Assembly (NCBI RefSeq): GCF_048159605.1
Contig: NZ_JBLREB010000001.1
Location: 930,001-994,000, forward strand
Direction: 5' to 3'
Origin: Ectobacillus polymachus
GTDB lineage: Bacteria; Bacillota; Bacilli; Bacillales; Bacillaceae_G
Length of the DNA stretch: 64,000 bases
The position numbers and the translations under genes were made by a program. Every line of letters begins with the position of its first letter. Position 1 is the stretch's first letter. The notes beneath the pieces were generated by a model that did no database searches, was not told the DNA's origin, and saw only the letters and a program-made list of their open reading frames with translations. Shown in pieces: positions 26,120 to 35,461 of this stretch.

Positions 26120-26848
26120 CTGCTATTTTTTATTGCTTTCCTTCCCTAAGAGAATTATTTGCTTTCTATTTCATTTTATCAAAATCTTGTTAGTAAATAG
26201 TTGCAATTTCATTTCATTTTTACGACAGCAGATTAAATATACGTATTAAAAAATGTCTGATTATTATATATACAATTAGCCATTGCGAGACTGTTTACCT
26301 GTATAAATACGTTAATTTATAAACAGAATATATTGATAAGAGTAAATCAAACTTCGATGCAATTTTAAACCACATTTTTGATGTGTTATTTACATTTCAT
26401 TTCAATAATCTATGTAAGTTATTCCTTATTACTGTTATACTATGATATCGGTATTTCATTAAGACAGAATTTGCAACGCATTACAAATTCATTCTTTTAA
26501 AGTCCATTCATTTGTTTTTATATAATAATTTCCTGGAATTAAATGGATTTCTTTTCCTATTTGATTCTCATTTTCAATTATTTGGATTCGTGTCAAATTT
26601 ACAAAGAAATTGTTTCATTAAGCCTATCTCCTTATAACTACTTGTTTGTATCCGTTTTCAATTACTTTCTGAATATTTTTATACAATCAAAATAGTAGAC
26701 TTATATCAGTATAACTAATAATATATAAATAGTGTGAGTACAGTATTTTTCACAAGGTATTTATTCAAATAGTTTTTGAAACACTTTATTGAAGAAAAGT
26801 AGTACAATGTCATCGCATTACACTATAAGATATTGAGGTGTATTTAAA
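26120..26848. other. 730-bp AT-rich intergenic region
   Basis: No full-length gene. It contains a possible frameshifted small minus-strand ORF (26489-26618) with a strong Shine-Dalgarno site. The region should also hold the divergent promoters of the TPR-GTPase and thioesterase genes. No clear sigma-A pair with proper spacing was found for either. Confidence 0.4.
26489..26618 (-). pseudogene. Possible small gene with frameshift, about 43 codons
   Basis: On the minus strand, an ATG at 26618 follows an excellent AAGGAGA site (eight-base spacing). The first frame gives only 14 codons (MKQFLCKFDTNPNN). A one-base shift near the AAATTTGAC stretch leads into a protein-like tail (IQIIENENQIGKEIHLIPGNYYIK...) ending at 26489. 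The good start site and the plausible tail suggest a small gene broken by a single indel, or a sequencing error in it. No family is recognised. Chance cannot be excluded. Confidence 0.3.
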
Positions 26849-27358
26849 ATGAAAACAAAATTTTGTAAAGAAAGTAAATCGATAAAAACAAGTCGCGTAT
26901 TTCCAAATGATACGAATAGTCATAATACATTATTTGGTGGACGCTTAATGAGCTGGATCGACGACGTTGCATCTATTGCAGCATCTAGACATTGTAGACA
27001 CACTACTGTTACAGCATCTACTGACTCTGTTGACTTCTTATGTCCGATTACAAAGGCCGATGCAGTTTGCCTAGAAGCATACGTAACATGGACAGGCAGA
27101 ACATCAATGGAAGTATTTGTGAAAATCACAGCTGAAAATCTTATTACTAGCGAAAGAAAAATTGCAGCTACTAGTTTTCTTACTTTTGTAGCAATTGATG
27201 AGAACGGAAAACCTGCTGAAGTTCCAACTGTTGTTCCTGAAACAGAGGAAGAAAAATTCTTACATGATACAGCAGAAGAACGCGCAAAGAGACGGAAAGA
27301 AAACAGACTGCATAGTAAGAAATTAGCTGAATACATCAATGTCCAAAAACCATGGTAA
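26849..27358 (+). CDS. Acyl-CoA thioesterase, YkhA-like hotdog protein
   Basis: A 169-residue single-hotdog acyl-CoA thioester hydrolase of the YkhA/cytosolic BFIT type. The family block PNDTNSHNTLFGGRLMSWIDDVASIAASRH contains the conserved Asn and the catalytic Asp; SVDFLCPITKADAVCLEAYV and the ATSFLTFVAID strand follow. A charged C-terminal helix (EERAKRRKENR) is usual for the family. TGAGGTG precedes the ATG. It probably hydrolyses medium- or long-chain acyl-CoA in the cytoplasm. Single gene with a strong palindromic terminator. Confidence 0.92.
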   Translation: MKTKFCKESKSIKTSRVFPNDTNSHNTLFGGRLMSWIDDVASIAASRHCRHTTVTASTDSVDFLCPITKADAVCLEAYVTWTGRTSMEVFVKITAENLITSERKIAATSFLTFVAIDENGKPAEVPTVVPETEEEKFLHDTAEERAKRRKENRLHSKKLAEYINVQKPW

Positions 27359-27496
27359 TTATCCTTGTCTATTGAATTTTTCCTCAGTGATTCATTCTGT
27401 CCGAATGTAGGCTAAACAACCCTTATATTTATTACGCCAGGTAGCCCCCTACTTTAGGCTTCATAAATTTTCTCTAACATTGGACGGCATAAATGA

Positions 27497-27538
27497 GAAT
27501 AAAAAATAGCAATGCATATGCATTGCTATTTTTTATTC
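27497..27538. terminator. Bidirectional terminator, 42-bp perfect palindrome
   Basis: A perfect inverted repeat centred at 27517/27518 with A- and T-runs on its flanks, placed between convergent genes. It can act on both strands. Confidence 0.9.
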
Positions 27539-27567
27539 TGAAAGAAAAGTACAACGATTTTTCCTTC

Positions 27568-27873
27568 TTACATGGGTTCATTATGAAAACTTGCTAAAGC
27601 AATTATACCTTCTGCATCTTCAAGTACAAGCTGCAAGCGAGCAGCAAATGGATCAACACCACGTTCATCAAGCCACATACGCAGAGCTTCCATTATGTTA
27701 GCCTGAATCAGTATTTGCGAGCGCCCATTTACTTCTATTTCAGCTGAGTACCCGTATTCATCATCATACATAAGTTCTACGATTACATCTTGCGCTGAAA
27801 TGTGCCTTTTATCTGCAATATAAACACAAATTGCATTTATTATTTCCTGTTCTGAAATTTTTATCGTTTCCAT
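27568..27873 (-). CDS. YxcD-like protein (DUF2653)
   Basis: A 101-residue protein resembling YxcD/DUF2653: an acidic, single-domain protein with ISEQEIINAICVYIADKRHISAQDVIVELMYDDEYGYSAEIEVNG and a C-terminal helix. No catalytic motif is seen. Its start overlaps the 3' end of the upstream secreted/membrane protein by 13 bp, and AAGGA lies before the ATG, so the two are translationally coupled. The function is not known. Confidence 0.72.
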   Translation of the reverse strand: METIKISEQEIINAICVYIADKRHISAQDVIVELMYDDEYGYSAEIEVNGRSQILIQANIMEALRMWLDERGVDPFAARLQLVLEDAEGIIALASFHNEPM

Positions 27874-28277
27874 GCTTCTTGTTCCTTACGTCGTTTTTGA
27901 TAAGCTTTAAATAAGTTAACCATTAGCATAATAACCCCTGCAAACAATAACAGATTAACAAGTAGAGCTAACCCCGTCCCAACTGGTCCTAAATGAGAGA
28001 ATAAACTTCCCATAAGAAAGCCTCCAAGTCCACCAAGTAGAATTCCCTTCATGAAACCTCCCTTGTTAGAAGTAGGAGTTGTATTCGTTGATTTCGCTTG
28101 GTTTGATTGCTGTGTACTAGAGTTTTGACTTCTGTTAACTGTTTGATTTTTACTAGGTGAATAGGATCCTTTTCCTGATGAATATCCTTTTGCTTCTGCC
28201 ACATTAGAAGATGTAAAACTAAATGTAGCGAAAATGAATGCAAATGCAGTTAGAATTGCAATTATTTTTTTCTTCAT
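27861..28277 (-). CDS. Secreted or membrane protein with Gly-rich helix (Tim44-like type)
   Basis: A 138-residue protein with a signal peptide (KKKIIAILTAFAFIFATFSFTSS, likely cut after the AEA near residue 29) and a low-complexity Ser/Gln/Asn/Thr linker. Two membrane segments follow: a Gly-rich one (GGFMKGILLGGLGGFLMGSLF) and LALLVNLLLFAGVIMLMV. A basic tail (KAYQKRRKEQEAWKR) ends it. Similar Bacillus proteins are sometimes named Tim44-like; I do not see enough to confirm that. It is coupled to the downstream DUF2653 gene. Confidence 0.7.
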   Translation of the reverse strand: MKKKIIAILTAFAFIFATFSFTSSNVAEAKGYSSGKGSYSPSKNQTVNRSQNSSTQQSNQAKSTNTTPTSNKGGFMKGILLGGLGGFLMGSLFSHLGPVGTGLALLVNLLLFAGVIMLMVNLFKAYQKRRKEQEAWKR

Positions 28278-28478
28278 ACCCTTGTCCCCTTTTACCTTAG
28301 GAATTTAATATTGATGAAATCTAATTTTCAAGTTCTTATGAACCTATTGTATGAACTTAATCCTGTTTTTGCAAGGGAAATATTTTTTCTCTTGTAACAA
28401 ATATAGATACATTGACATTATAGTAAGCAAAGAATAATATATGTTCATTAGAACTTACTTCAATGGAGGATCGCATAT

Positions 28479-29258
28479 ATGAAAGCTTTTCACCTCACTA
28501 GAAAAGAGATGGCTCACCTCCTTCTCTCATTAAAAGGATGGCATTCGAAGTCGCCTCTCGCTATCCTACAAGATGCTTGGAGAAAAACCCCTATGTTACA
28601 GCAAAATATGGAATCATTACAAAAAACAATAGAAATAGATTCTATTCCACCAATTTTTGAAAAAATAATGAAATATGATAGCAAGGATACTGGATTTTCT
28701 TTAAACGAGATAGCTGCCCTTGGTAATCAAATTGAAAATACATCTTTTTCTATTACAGCTATTCAAAACTGGGTGAAACGCGACATCAAAGATATGATTG
28801 GCTCCCCGCAAAAAGGGAAAAAATATTCAATAGAGCAATCAGCCCTATTATTTATTGTAGAGGATTTAAAGACAGCACTAGACTTTGATTCTATTCGAAA
28901 ACTACTGCAGCTTATTGTAAATGATCCTGCCGATCAGGAGGATGACCTGATAAATCCCGTACAATTATATTCAGCCTACTCATCGGTATTTGAAGAATTA
29001 AATACAAATTATTCTTATTTATATAAAAACGAAAATTATGATACTGCCATTCAAAGAATTGAGATAGCCATCGAAAAAAAAGCGAAAGATCTTGCATATA
29101 CTTTTCATCATGCAACAAAGAAACAACAAGAAGCAATTACAAATGTAATTGTAATCGCCTCTCTCTCCGTACACACGGCCTATTTTCAAATGATGGCAAA
29201 ACGTTATTTATCAGCAACCTTATTTCTTCAAAACCTTGAAGATACATCTATAAACTGA
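28479..29258 (+). CDS. DUF1836 family protein
   Basis: A 259-residue protein whose central part (DTGFSLNEIAALGNQIENTSFSITAIQNWVKRDIKDMIGSPQKGKKYSIEQSALLFIVEDLKTAL) matches the DUF1836 pattern. This looks like a MerR-like winged helix that could bind DNA, followed by an extended helical C-terminal region. GGAGG lies upstream of the ATG with good spacing. It is a single gene. It may be a regulator; neither ligand nor target is known. Confidence 0.75.
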   Translation: MKAFHLTRKEMAHLLLSLKGWHSKSPLAILQDAWRKTPMLQQNMESLQKTIEIDSIPPIFEKIMKYDSKDTGFSLNEIAALGNQIENTSFSITAIQNWVKRDIKDMIGSPQKGKKYSIEQSALLFIVEDLKTALDFDSIRKLLQLIVNDPADQEDDLINPVQLYSAYSSVFEELNTNYSYLYKNENYDTAIQRIEIAIEKKAKDLAYTFHHATKKQQEAITNVIVIASLSVHTAYFQMMAKRYLSATLFLQNLEDTSIN

Positions 29259-29276
29259 AGAGTCGCTGTATATTAC

Positions 29277-29660
29277 TTAATCTAAGAATCTTTTCCTCAT
29301 TTCTTGAGATGGGATCACGCAGCTATTTCTAGTCCATTGATAGCGATGTGCTGCAACAAAATCGTAAATATAGTTACGAATCGGCGCAGGGATGATGACA
29401 AACATATATAACCAGCGATACATACCATGTAGATGCTTACATATTTTTAGAACAGCAGTTGACTTCGAATACACCAACTTATCTTCGATTAAGATGACAC
29501 TGTCCACATTTGCTTGAATATCATAATGCATGAACAGCTTTTTCCCTATTTCACCTTGCAAAGAAGCAAATTTAAACGTTTCATCTTTATCGTGTTTGAT
29601 AATAAACATAACACTTCGATTACAAAACCCACAACTGCCATCATATAATATGATTGCCAT
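29277..29660 (-). CDS. DCC family thiol-disulfide oxidoreductase (DUF393, YuxK-like)
   Basis: A 127-residue protein of the DCC family, named for its Asp-x-x-Cys-x-x-Cys motif, here DGSCGFCNRSVMFIIKHD. The rest of the family pattern follows: FASLQGEIG, SVILIEDKLVYSKSTAVLKI, a hydrophobic helix around YRWLYMFVIIPAPIRNYIYDFVA, and a C-terminal RYQW. It is thioredoxin-like, with a probable redox role; the partner is unknown. GAAGGTG precedes the ATG. Confidence 0.88.
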   Translation of the reverse strand: MAIILYDGSCGFCNRSVMFIIKHDKDETFKFASLQGEIGKKLFMHYDIQANVDSVILIEDKLVYSKSTAVLKICKHLHGMYRWLYMFVIIPAPIRNYIYDFVAAHRYQWTRNSCVIPSQEMRKRFLD

Positions 29661-29960
29661 CCATTCACCTTCTTTATTTATATATACTCATTTTTTCCTT
29701 AAGGATAACTAAGTAGCATAATAAAACGTTTGTCTCGTTACGGGAATGATTATACTTAGGAAATAAAAACCTTTTATTTCCTAGGCAAGCGCAGAAAAAG
29801 ACAATTAGTGAGAACATTTTGTTAGATGATACATGTCAGATACCGAATATCTTTGTCACTAGGATGCAAAAACTATGTATAATAAGAGAGGATGATGTAT
29901 AATTTTATCAAATAAACTTATCCACCCCTATACTTACAATTATTTTAAAGGAGATTTAAT

Positions 29961-30281
29961 ATGACGAAAATACGTGTTTATCAACCGATAGAAAATCAGC
30001 TCGCTAATGTAAAACATGTTATTGTTGATGAAGAACAAAATCCAAATAATGAAATGCTACAGAATTTGTATACATGTATTCTTGATACAGAAGACATGTC
30101 TTTACCTGATTCATACATAGAGGAAGATATTCTCATTGATTCGATAGAAGGAATCGTAAATGCATCAGCAAGTAAATTGCGTAGCCTTGGTGCGTTTGAT
30201 GTTATTGAAGTGAAACATAAGGGGAAACAAACGATGATTCTTCTTCTTGAAGATGATGAGTATGAAATCATTTCCGAATGA
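29961..30281 (+). CDS. Unrecognised small acidic protein, 106 aa
   Basis: I do not recognise this 106-residue protein. It is acidic, with a beta-rich N-terminus (TKIRVYQPIENQLANVKHVIVDEEQ), a central SYIEEDILIDSIEGIVNASASKLRSLGAFDVIEVKHKGKQ and an acidic end. There are no membrane segments or Cys pairs. The start is certain: AAAGGAGA lies seven bases upstream of the ATG. It is followed by a clear terminator, so it is a real monocistronic gene. Confidence 0.72.
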   Translation: MTKIRVYQPIENQLANVKHVIVDEEQNPNNEMLQNLYTCILDTEDMSLPDSYIEEDILIDSIEGIVNASASKLRSLGAFDVIEVKHKGKQTMILLLEDDEYEIISE

Positions 30282-30330
30282 TCAGATAGTAAATATGAAA
30301 GCTATTCTGTAATCTATGTTACTCTCGTAA

Positions 30331-30364
30331 AAGGTTGGTTTCTTTGTAGAAGCCGACCTTTTTT
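30331..30364 (+). terminator. Terminator after the 106-aa protein gene
   Basis: AAGGTTGGTTTC/GAAGCCGACCTT stem with G-U pairs (30331-30342, 30349-30360) and a T-run. Confidence 0.8.
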
Positions 30365-30388
30365 GACTGCCAAAAAAATAACTAAATT

Positions 30389-30574
30389 TTATTTCTGATT
30401 TTCTTTATCTATTAGTTTTTGAACATGTGCTTTAGGTTGCCAACAATGAAATTGATAGGTTGGTTTCGTTTCATATTGCAGTCTAGCACAAGTATAAGAC
30501 GTTTTTTCTTCACGTTTTTCTGCTCGAAAATGGATACATGTTGCGCAGCAATGAAATCGACCATAACTAACCAA
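30389..30574 (-). CDS. Small cysteine-rich protein, 61 aa
   Basis: A 61-residue protein with five Cys and several His: HCCATCIHFRAEKREE, then SYTCARLQYETKP and HCWQPK. The C-x-x-C and Cys/His spacing suggests a metal-binding (zinc-ribbon-like) small protein. The start is TTG at 30574 with GAGGGGGAG five to six bases upstream. I do not know a named family, but the pattern looks conserved rather than random. It lies downstream of the U32 peptidase terminator region on the opposite side. Confidence 0.65.
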   Translation of the reverse strand: MVSYGRFHCCATCIHFRAEKREEKTSYTCARLQYETKPTYQFHCWQPKAHVQKLIDKENQK

Positions 30575-30677
30575 TGTACTCCCCCTCTATTCATTTCTCT
30601 AGCAGTGATTCATTTCAGATCATACATTTATTTTACACTATGTAGTAGTAACAATGAACTTGTGTTTTATTTTATTT

Positions 30678-30705
30678 ACCATTACGGTATGTGAAATTAT
30701 TAATT
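30678..30705. repeat. Intergenic repeat copy 1 (ATTACGGTATGTGAAATTAT)
   Basis: A 28-bp segment beginning ACCATTACGGTAT that matches 52266-52293 with two differences; a shorter version lies at 13437-13454. All three are intergenic. The nature of the repeat is unknown. Confidence 0.45.
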
Positions 30706-30712
30706 GCATTGT

Positions 30713-30751
30713 AGCAAAACCCCACCTCTTATTATGAGATGAGGTTTTGCT
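30713..30751 (-). terminator. Hairpin downstream of the U32 peptidase gene
   Basis: AGCAAAACC/GGTTTTGCT perfect stem (30713-30721, 30743-30751) with a further imperfect inner stem. It lies ~50 bp past the stop. The T-run is inside the stem only, so efficiency is uncertain. Confidence 0.5.
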
Positions 30752-30799
30752 GATTCTCTTTTTTAGTAGGAATTTTGTTTGTACAACTCCCTACAAGAC

Positions 30800-33304
30800 C
30801 TACTTTTTATTTGTCGTACGAGTAACATTTTCCTTTTTTACAAGCTGGCCGCGTGTTACGCCAAGCTGATTTGTTGCTTTAAGTGCTCTCCATACACTTG
30901 TTCCACTGCGCTGTCCGTTAAGTGCTTCACGATATAATTGAATAACCTTGCGTACTTCCTTGCCATCCTCCTCTAAAAACTCAATCCGGAAATGACCTAC
31001 ACCTTCTTCTAAAAAGTGGGAAATATATTCTGCACCTGATTGTTCAATTGCATTATAAACAGTGTTGCGGCATCCCACATCAACACGTACAGGATGTTTC
31101 ATACCAATTCTGTCCTGAAGGGATATACGATGCTTCTCACAAGGACGGCCACAGTTCGTAAAGTCAGTACCTTCACTTAAAAACGTACAATATACACAAT
31201 GCTCGGTATGGAACATAGGTAAATGCTGATGAATTACAAGTTCAAGTTTATCACTGTCCGATGCAGAGAGCATATCCATCATCTGTTGAATATTTAAGTC
31301 ATAGGACGGTGTAATACGAGTTAATCCATGATTTAAGAAGGCAGAAACTGCTCTATGGTTTGCAATATTAAGTGAAAAGTCTCCAATAAGCGGAATATCC
31401 TTGCCTTTATAATATTGTAATGCACCTAAACTGCGAACAAGAATACCGTCAGGGTTTGCTCTTACTATACTGTTTAATATTCCATTTTCTAAAGGCATGT
31501 GAATTCTTGGTGTTGCGAGTGCAATTTTTTTACCAAATTCATGTGCAATTTGAACAGCTTGCGGATAATCAGTAGTGAACTCGAAGTCTGCATATAAGTA
31601 GTCTATATCCGTTTGGGCTGCAGATTCTATCTGCTCAATTGTTCTACATAGCGCAATAAGCTGCGGCTCTAAATTGGCAGGAGACAATTGTTTCACTGGT
31701 GAAATTTCTACATTTGTCTTTTTGTATACAGGCGGTGCCATGCGAAGCTCTAGTAGCTTTTCTACTGCTTCTCGTCGCATACGATTTAGTTCCTTCACTG
31801 GTAGCATTACTTCACTGCTAACATTTAATTGAATATCCTCAAGTTCAAAAATCGTTCCGCCAAGTCGTCCCCATTGATCCCCCAAATACTCTTCGGTTAG
31901 CGGATGCTTTCTTGCATCTTGCATCATTTCTTGTGATTGAATTGTTACACGATTATCCGTCTTTCGATCATGCCATACAGATATAAGAGGCTGACCTGAT
32001 TTTCCATAAGCCTGTACGGAAACAGGAAACAATCGATGAGCCCTTTCTTCCTCGAACGTTTTCTGTAATTGTCTAGAAAGCTCTTGGTCACTCGTCTTCC
32101 AAATTCGATCGCCTACATGTACTTTTGTTAAATTAACATTTGAACGACCAGGTACAATTTCAACGAGTCCATTTTCAGCTTGACCTTCTATTTTTCGACC
32201 ATTTTTACGTAAATCATATACTCTTCCACCCTCTTCTTTTTCTTCAGGGCGCCCTGCATCAAATACAATGCCATCTCCGCGCTTAAGCGGGGCTTCCAAG
32301 TTACATACTACGGCATCTTTTAATACCTTCCGAACCGTTCCAAGATATACGCCACGACTTTTCGGATACGTTCCATCAAGTAATTTTTTATTATTCGTAC
32401 CTTCTAAAAAGCCGTGTGTAAAACCTCTACTAAAACTTTGCTCAAGCTCACGTATTTCTTCTTTTGACGGGTGATACTCTTTACCAGCAATATATTCATC
32501 AATTGCATTCCGATATTTACTCACAACATTCGCAACATATTCAGGTGATTTTAAACGTCCTTCGATTTTAAATGAAGAAACACCAGCTTCAATCATTTCT
32601 GGAATAATATCTATAGCTGCTAAATCCTTAGGAGAAAGTACATAAGCAATATTGCCCATCTCTTTCTTTTGTCCATCTACCATAAGATCGTATGGCAAAC
32701 GACATGCCTGTGCGCACTCACCGCGATTTGCTGACCGGCCTCCCCACATTTCCGATGTTAGACATTGGCCTGAATAGGATACACAAAGCGCTCCATGAAC
32801 GAAAACTTCTAGGGGCATGGTTGTTTTATTTGCTATCGTTTTAATTTGCTTTAAATTATTTTCACGGCCAAGAACTACCACTTCTAAATCGTAAGGATTA
32901 AAAAACTCAATTGCCTCAGGTGAAGTGATCGTCATTTGTGTTGATCCATGAATCGGAAAATCAGGTGAAATTTCTCGAATGAGTTGGACAAGTCCTACAT
33001 CCTGCACAATCAATGCATCTACACCAGCATCTATACACGCTTCTACTAACATTTTCGCATCGTTCAATTCATCTTCAAAAATTAAAATATTAAGTGTTAC
33101 ATAACCTCGTACATTATATTTATGCAAATATGCCATGATGTCAGGCAACTCTTCCATTTGAAAGTTTTTTGCCCGAACCCGCGCATTAAATTTTTCTACT
33201 CCAAAAAATACAGCATCTGCACCATTTGCAACAGCTGCCCGTAAACATTCCCAATTCCCTGCTGGTGCAAGCAATTCAATTGTATCTCTCGTAATACGTT
33301 TCAA
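30800..33304 (-). CDS. U32 family peptidase with DUF3656 (RlhA-like)
   Basis: An ~834-residue U32-family protein. The N-terminal part has the U32 hallmarks IELLAPAGNWECLRAAVANGADAVFFGVEKFNARVRAKNF, VHGALCVSYSGQCLTSEMWGGRSANRGECAQACRLPYDL and FKIEGRLKSPEYV. The cysteines are the expected Fe-S or metal ligands. A long C-terminal region (~380 on) matches the DUF3656/collagenase-like part, with a late Cys set HCVYCTFLSEGTDFTNCGRPC. E. coli members (RlhA) hydroxylate 23S rRNA; a similar role is possible here but not shown. The TTG at 33304 has better spacing from AGGAAGG than the TTG at 33313. Confidence 0.82.
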   Translation of the reverse strand: MKRITRDTIELLAPAGNWECLRAAVANGADAVFFGVEKFNARVRAKNFQMEELPDIMAYLHKYNVRGYVTLNILIFEDELNDAKMLVEACIDAGVDALIVQDVGLVQLIREISPDFPIHGSTQMTITSPEAIEFFNPYDLEVVVLGRENNLKQIKTIANKTTMPLEVFVHGALCVSYSGQCLTSEMWGGRSANRGECAQACRLPYDLMVDGQKKEMGNIAYVLSPKDLAAIDIIPEMIEAGVSSFKIEGRLKSPEYVANVVSKYRNAIDEYIAGKEYHPSKEEIRELEQSFSRGFTHGFLEGTNNKKLLDGTYPKSRGVYLGTVRKVLKDAVVCNLEAPLKRGDGIVFDAGRPEEKEEGGRVYDLRKNGRKIEGQAENGLVEIVPGRSNVNLTKVHVGDRIWKTSDQELSRQLQKTFEEERAHRLFPVSVQAYGKSGQPLISVWHDRKTDNRVTIQSQEMMQDARKHPLTEEYLGDQWGRLGGTIFELEDIQLNVSSEVMLPVKELNRMRREAVEKLLELRMAPPVYKKTNVEISPVKQLSPANLEPQLIALCRTIEQIESAAQTDIDYLYADFEFTTDYPQAVQIAHEFGKKIALATPRIHMPLENGILNSIVRANPDGILVRSLGALQYYKGKDIPLIGDFSLNIANHRAVSAFLNHGLTRITPSYDLNIQQMMDMLSASDSDKLELVIHQHLPMFHTEHCVYCTFLSEGTDFTNCGRPCEKHRISLQDRIGMKHPVRVDVGCRNTVYNAIEQSGAEYISHFLEEGVGHFRIEFLEEDGKEVRKVIQLYREALNGQRSGTSVWRALKATNQLGVTRGQLVKKENVTRTTNKK

Positions 33305-33565
33305 ACGTCTCAATCCTTCCTACTTACCATAGAGTTATTCATTTCTTACTATCCTGCCTTAAAGTTGTCTTTCTTCCCCAGGATAAATACACACTTAAAT
33401 ATTTTATCATTTCGTTCTTGTCATTTCAGCTTAATCCTTCATTTTTTAAAGAATAAAAGCTAGAAATCGCTTTCAATAATCCATTCTGTACCAAATATTC
33501 TTATTTCAACGAGTTAACTGTGATAAAATAGGAATATTACATAGGAATAGAGGAGCGTTTCATCT

Positions 33566-34747
33566 ATGAAAGTATCTTTATCTACGCGAATGCAAGCATT
33601 TCAGCCTTCAGTATTTAGTGAATTTGATACCTATAAAAAGAAGAAAATAAAACAAGGCTATAATATGATTGATTTAAGTATTGGCAGTCCTGATTTAGCT
33701 CCCCCGCAGTTTGTAATAAATATTCTAGAACAAGCAGCTGGTGAGCATGGAAGCTATCGATATACAATGACCGGCACAAAGGAATTTCATGAGGCTGTCG
33801 CATCATATTATCACGCTCATTTTCACACTTCCCTTTGTACAGATAAAGAAATCTGTCTTATGATGGGTTCTCAAGACGGCCTTGTACATATTCCAATGAT
33901 TTTTGCGAATCCAGGTGATTACATTCTTGTTCCAGATCCTGGATACACAGCCTATGCGACTGGGATCGCAATGGCAGATGCGATTCCTTATTTAATGCCA
34001 CTACGTAAAGAAAAGAATTTTTTACCGGACTTTAGCTCTATATCTGAAGATGTTGCACAAAAGTCCAAGCTAATGCTTTTAAACTTTCCAGGCAATCCTG
34101 TATCTGCATTTGCAGATGAAGCATTTTTCAAGGAAGCTATTTCTTTTGCAAAGAAATACGATATTATTATTGTGCATGATTTTGCTTACGGTGAATTATA
34201 TTTCGATGGAAAGAAACCGACTAGCTTTCTATCAGTTGAAGGTGCAAAGGATGTAGGGATTGAAATCAATTCTTTATCAAAAAGTTTTAATCTAGCCGGA
34301 TGTCGAATTGGTTACGTAGCTGGTAATAAAGAGATTATTAAAGCGATTAATCAGTTCAAATCAAATATAGATTATGGTGTATTTCTCCCAATTCAAAAAG
34401 CAGCGGCAGCCGCTCTCTTACATGGCAGCTCCTTCTGTGAACAAAGTCGCAGTATCTATCAGAAGCGTAGAGATGTACTTATAGATGGTCTTGGTCGCAT
34501 TGGCTGGAACATACAGAAGCCATCTGGCAGTATGTTTATATGGGCAAAAATACCAAGTGGATGGACTTCTACCGAGTTTGCATATGCCCTCGTAGACCAA
34601 GCAGGAGTTGTTGTTGTTCCAGGCCAAGCTTTTGGTCCTTCAGGAGAAGGCTATGTGCGTATAGCTCTCGTAGAAAACGAAGAGGTTATGAAACAGGTTG
34701 TGGAAAGAATAGATAAAAGTAATATTTTAACATCCGTCAAGGCATAA
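33566..34747 (+). CDS. PLP-dependent class I/II aminotransferase
   Basis: A 393-residue fold-type I aminotransferase. The PLP lysine sits in SLSKSFNLAGCRIGYVAG, the substrate-side Asn in LNFPGNPVSAFAD, and the cofactor Asp-x-x-Tyr in HDFAYGELYFDG. IDLSIGSPDLAPPQFV is the N-terminal motif. The overall pattern is closest to LL-diaminopimelate aminotransferase-like and AspC-like enzymes, but the amino donor and acceptor cannot be told from sequence. GAGGAGC precedes the ATG. It is divergent from the U32 gene and ends at a bidirectional terminator. Confidence 0.85.
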   Translation: MKVSLSTRMQAFQPSVFSEFDTYKKKKIKQGYNMIDLSIGSPDLAPPQFVINILEQAAGEHGSYRYTMTGTKEFHEAVASYYHAHFHTSLCTDKEICLMMGSQDGLVHIPMIFANPGDYILVPDPGYTAYATGIAMADAIPYLMPLRKEKNFLPDFSSISEDVAQKSKLMLLNFPGNPVSAFADEAFFKEAISFAKKYDIIIVHDFAYGELYFDGKKPTSFLSVEGAKDVGIEINSLSKSFNLAGCRIGYVAGNKEIIKAINQFKSNIDYGVFLPIQKAAAAALLHGSSFCEQSRSIYQKRRDVLIDGLGRIGWNIQKPSGSMFIWAKIPSGWTSTEFAYALVDQAGVVVVPGQAFGPSGEGYVRIALVENEEVMKQVVERIDKSNILTSVKA

Positions 34748-34750
34748 AAG

Positions 34751-34788
34751 AAAAGACGTGCAAACTGTTAACAGCTTGCACGTCTTTT
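34751..34788. terminator. Bidirectional terminator
   Basis: AAAAGACGTGCAA/TTGCACGTCTTTT perfect stem (34751-34763, 34776-34788) between convergent genes. Confidence 0.85.
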
Positions 34789-34849
34789 GGTGTCATTTAT
34801 GCGATGGTACCTAAAAACGGACCTTAGAAGCTTCCGCTTAGCAACTTTT

Positions 34850-35242
34850 TTATACTTCAACCGTTTTTGCTTCTTCAACGATATGAAACATAAGATGTGC
34901 GAGGTGATGCAATGGTCCATAGCTATCTTCGTCGTCTTCTGTTTCATCAAAGTCTAAGTCATTCAAATACAAAGCAGAGAATTCATAAAAATCTTGTAAG
35001 GAGAAAGAGTAGCATGCGCTAGCATCTTCATTGTCTTCTTCATATTGAAGAACAAGATAGGATTCTTTCCCTTCGCTGTCAACCGCATCAAAATATACGA
35101 AAAAGCCAACATTCGTATCTAACTCAAAAAGATGACGAGTTCCTCCTGCAGTTGCAAGGTTAAAGTCGTCTTCACTCAGCTTATCTACTTGCATGTCTTG
35201 TACTTGATCTTCACTATGAAAATGCACAGTAAAAGATTTCAT
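34850..35242 (-). CDS. Unrecognised acidic cytosolic protein, 130 aa
   Basis: A strongly acidic 130-residue protein, with no membrane segment. It begins MKSFTVHFHSEDQVQDMQVDKLSEDDFN and contains GGTRHLFELDTNVGFFVYFDAVDSEGKESYLVLQYEED, then a helical C-terminus with LHHLAHLMFHIVEEAK. The ATG at 35242 has a perfect GGAGGTGATTGGA upstream; the longer frame to 35299 is not used. I do not recognise the family. Confidence 0.75.
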   Translation of the reverse strand: MKSFTVHFHSEDQVQDMQVDKLSEDDFNLATAGGTRHLFELDTNVGFFVYFDAVDSEGKESYLVLQYEEDNEDASACYSFSLQDFYEFSALYLNDLDFDETEDDEDSYGPLHHLAHLMFHIVEEAKTVEV

Positions 35243-35461
35243 TCCAATCACCTCCAAATTATGTATGTACCTAGCATAACAGATGTTACCAAATTTCACA
35301 AAAAGAAAAAAAGCAAAGATTCATACTTAAATCCTGCAAAAGATTTCTAGGCTTTCTTGCAGATTCATACAAGCTTTTTTATTCCTGTTATATCCTCCAT
35401 ATAGTAAACTAATTATGGCAGAAGACATGCTCTACTATTATAAAGCAAAGAAGGTGAATAT

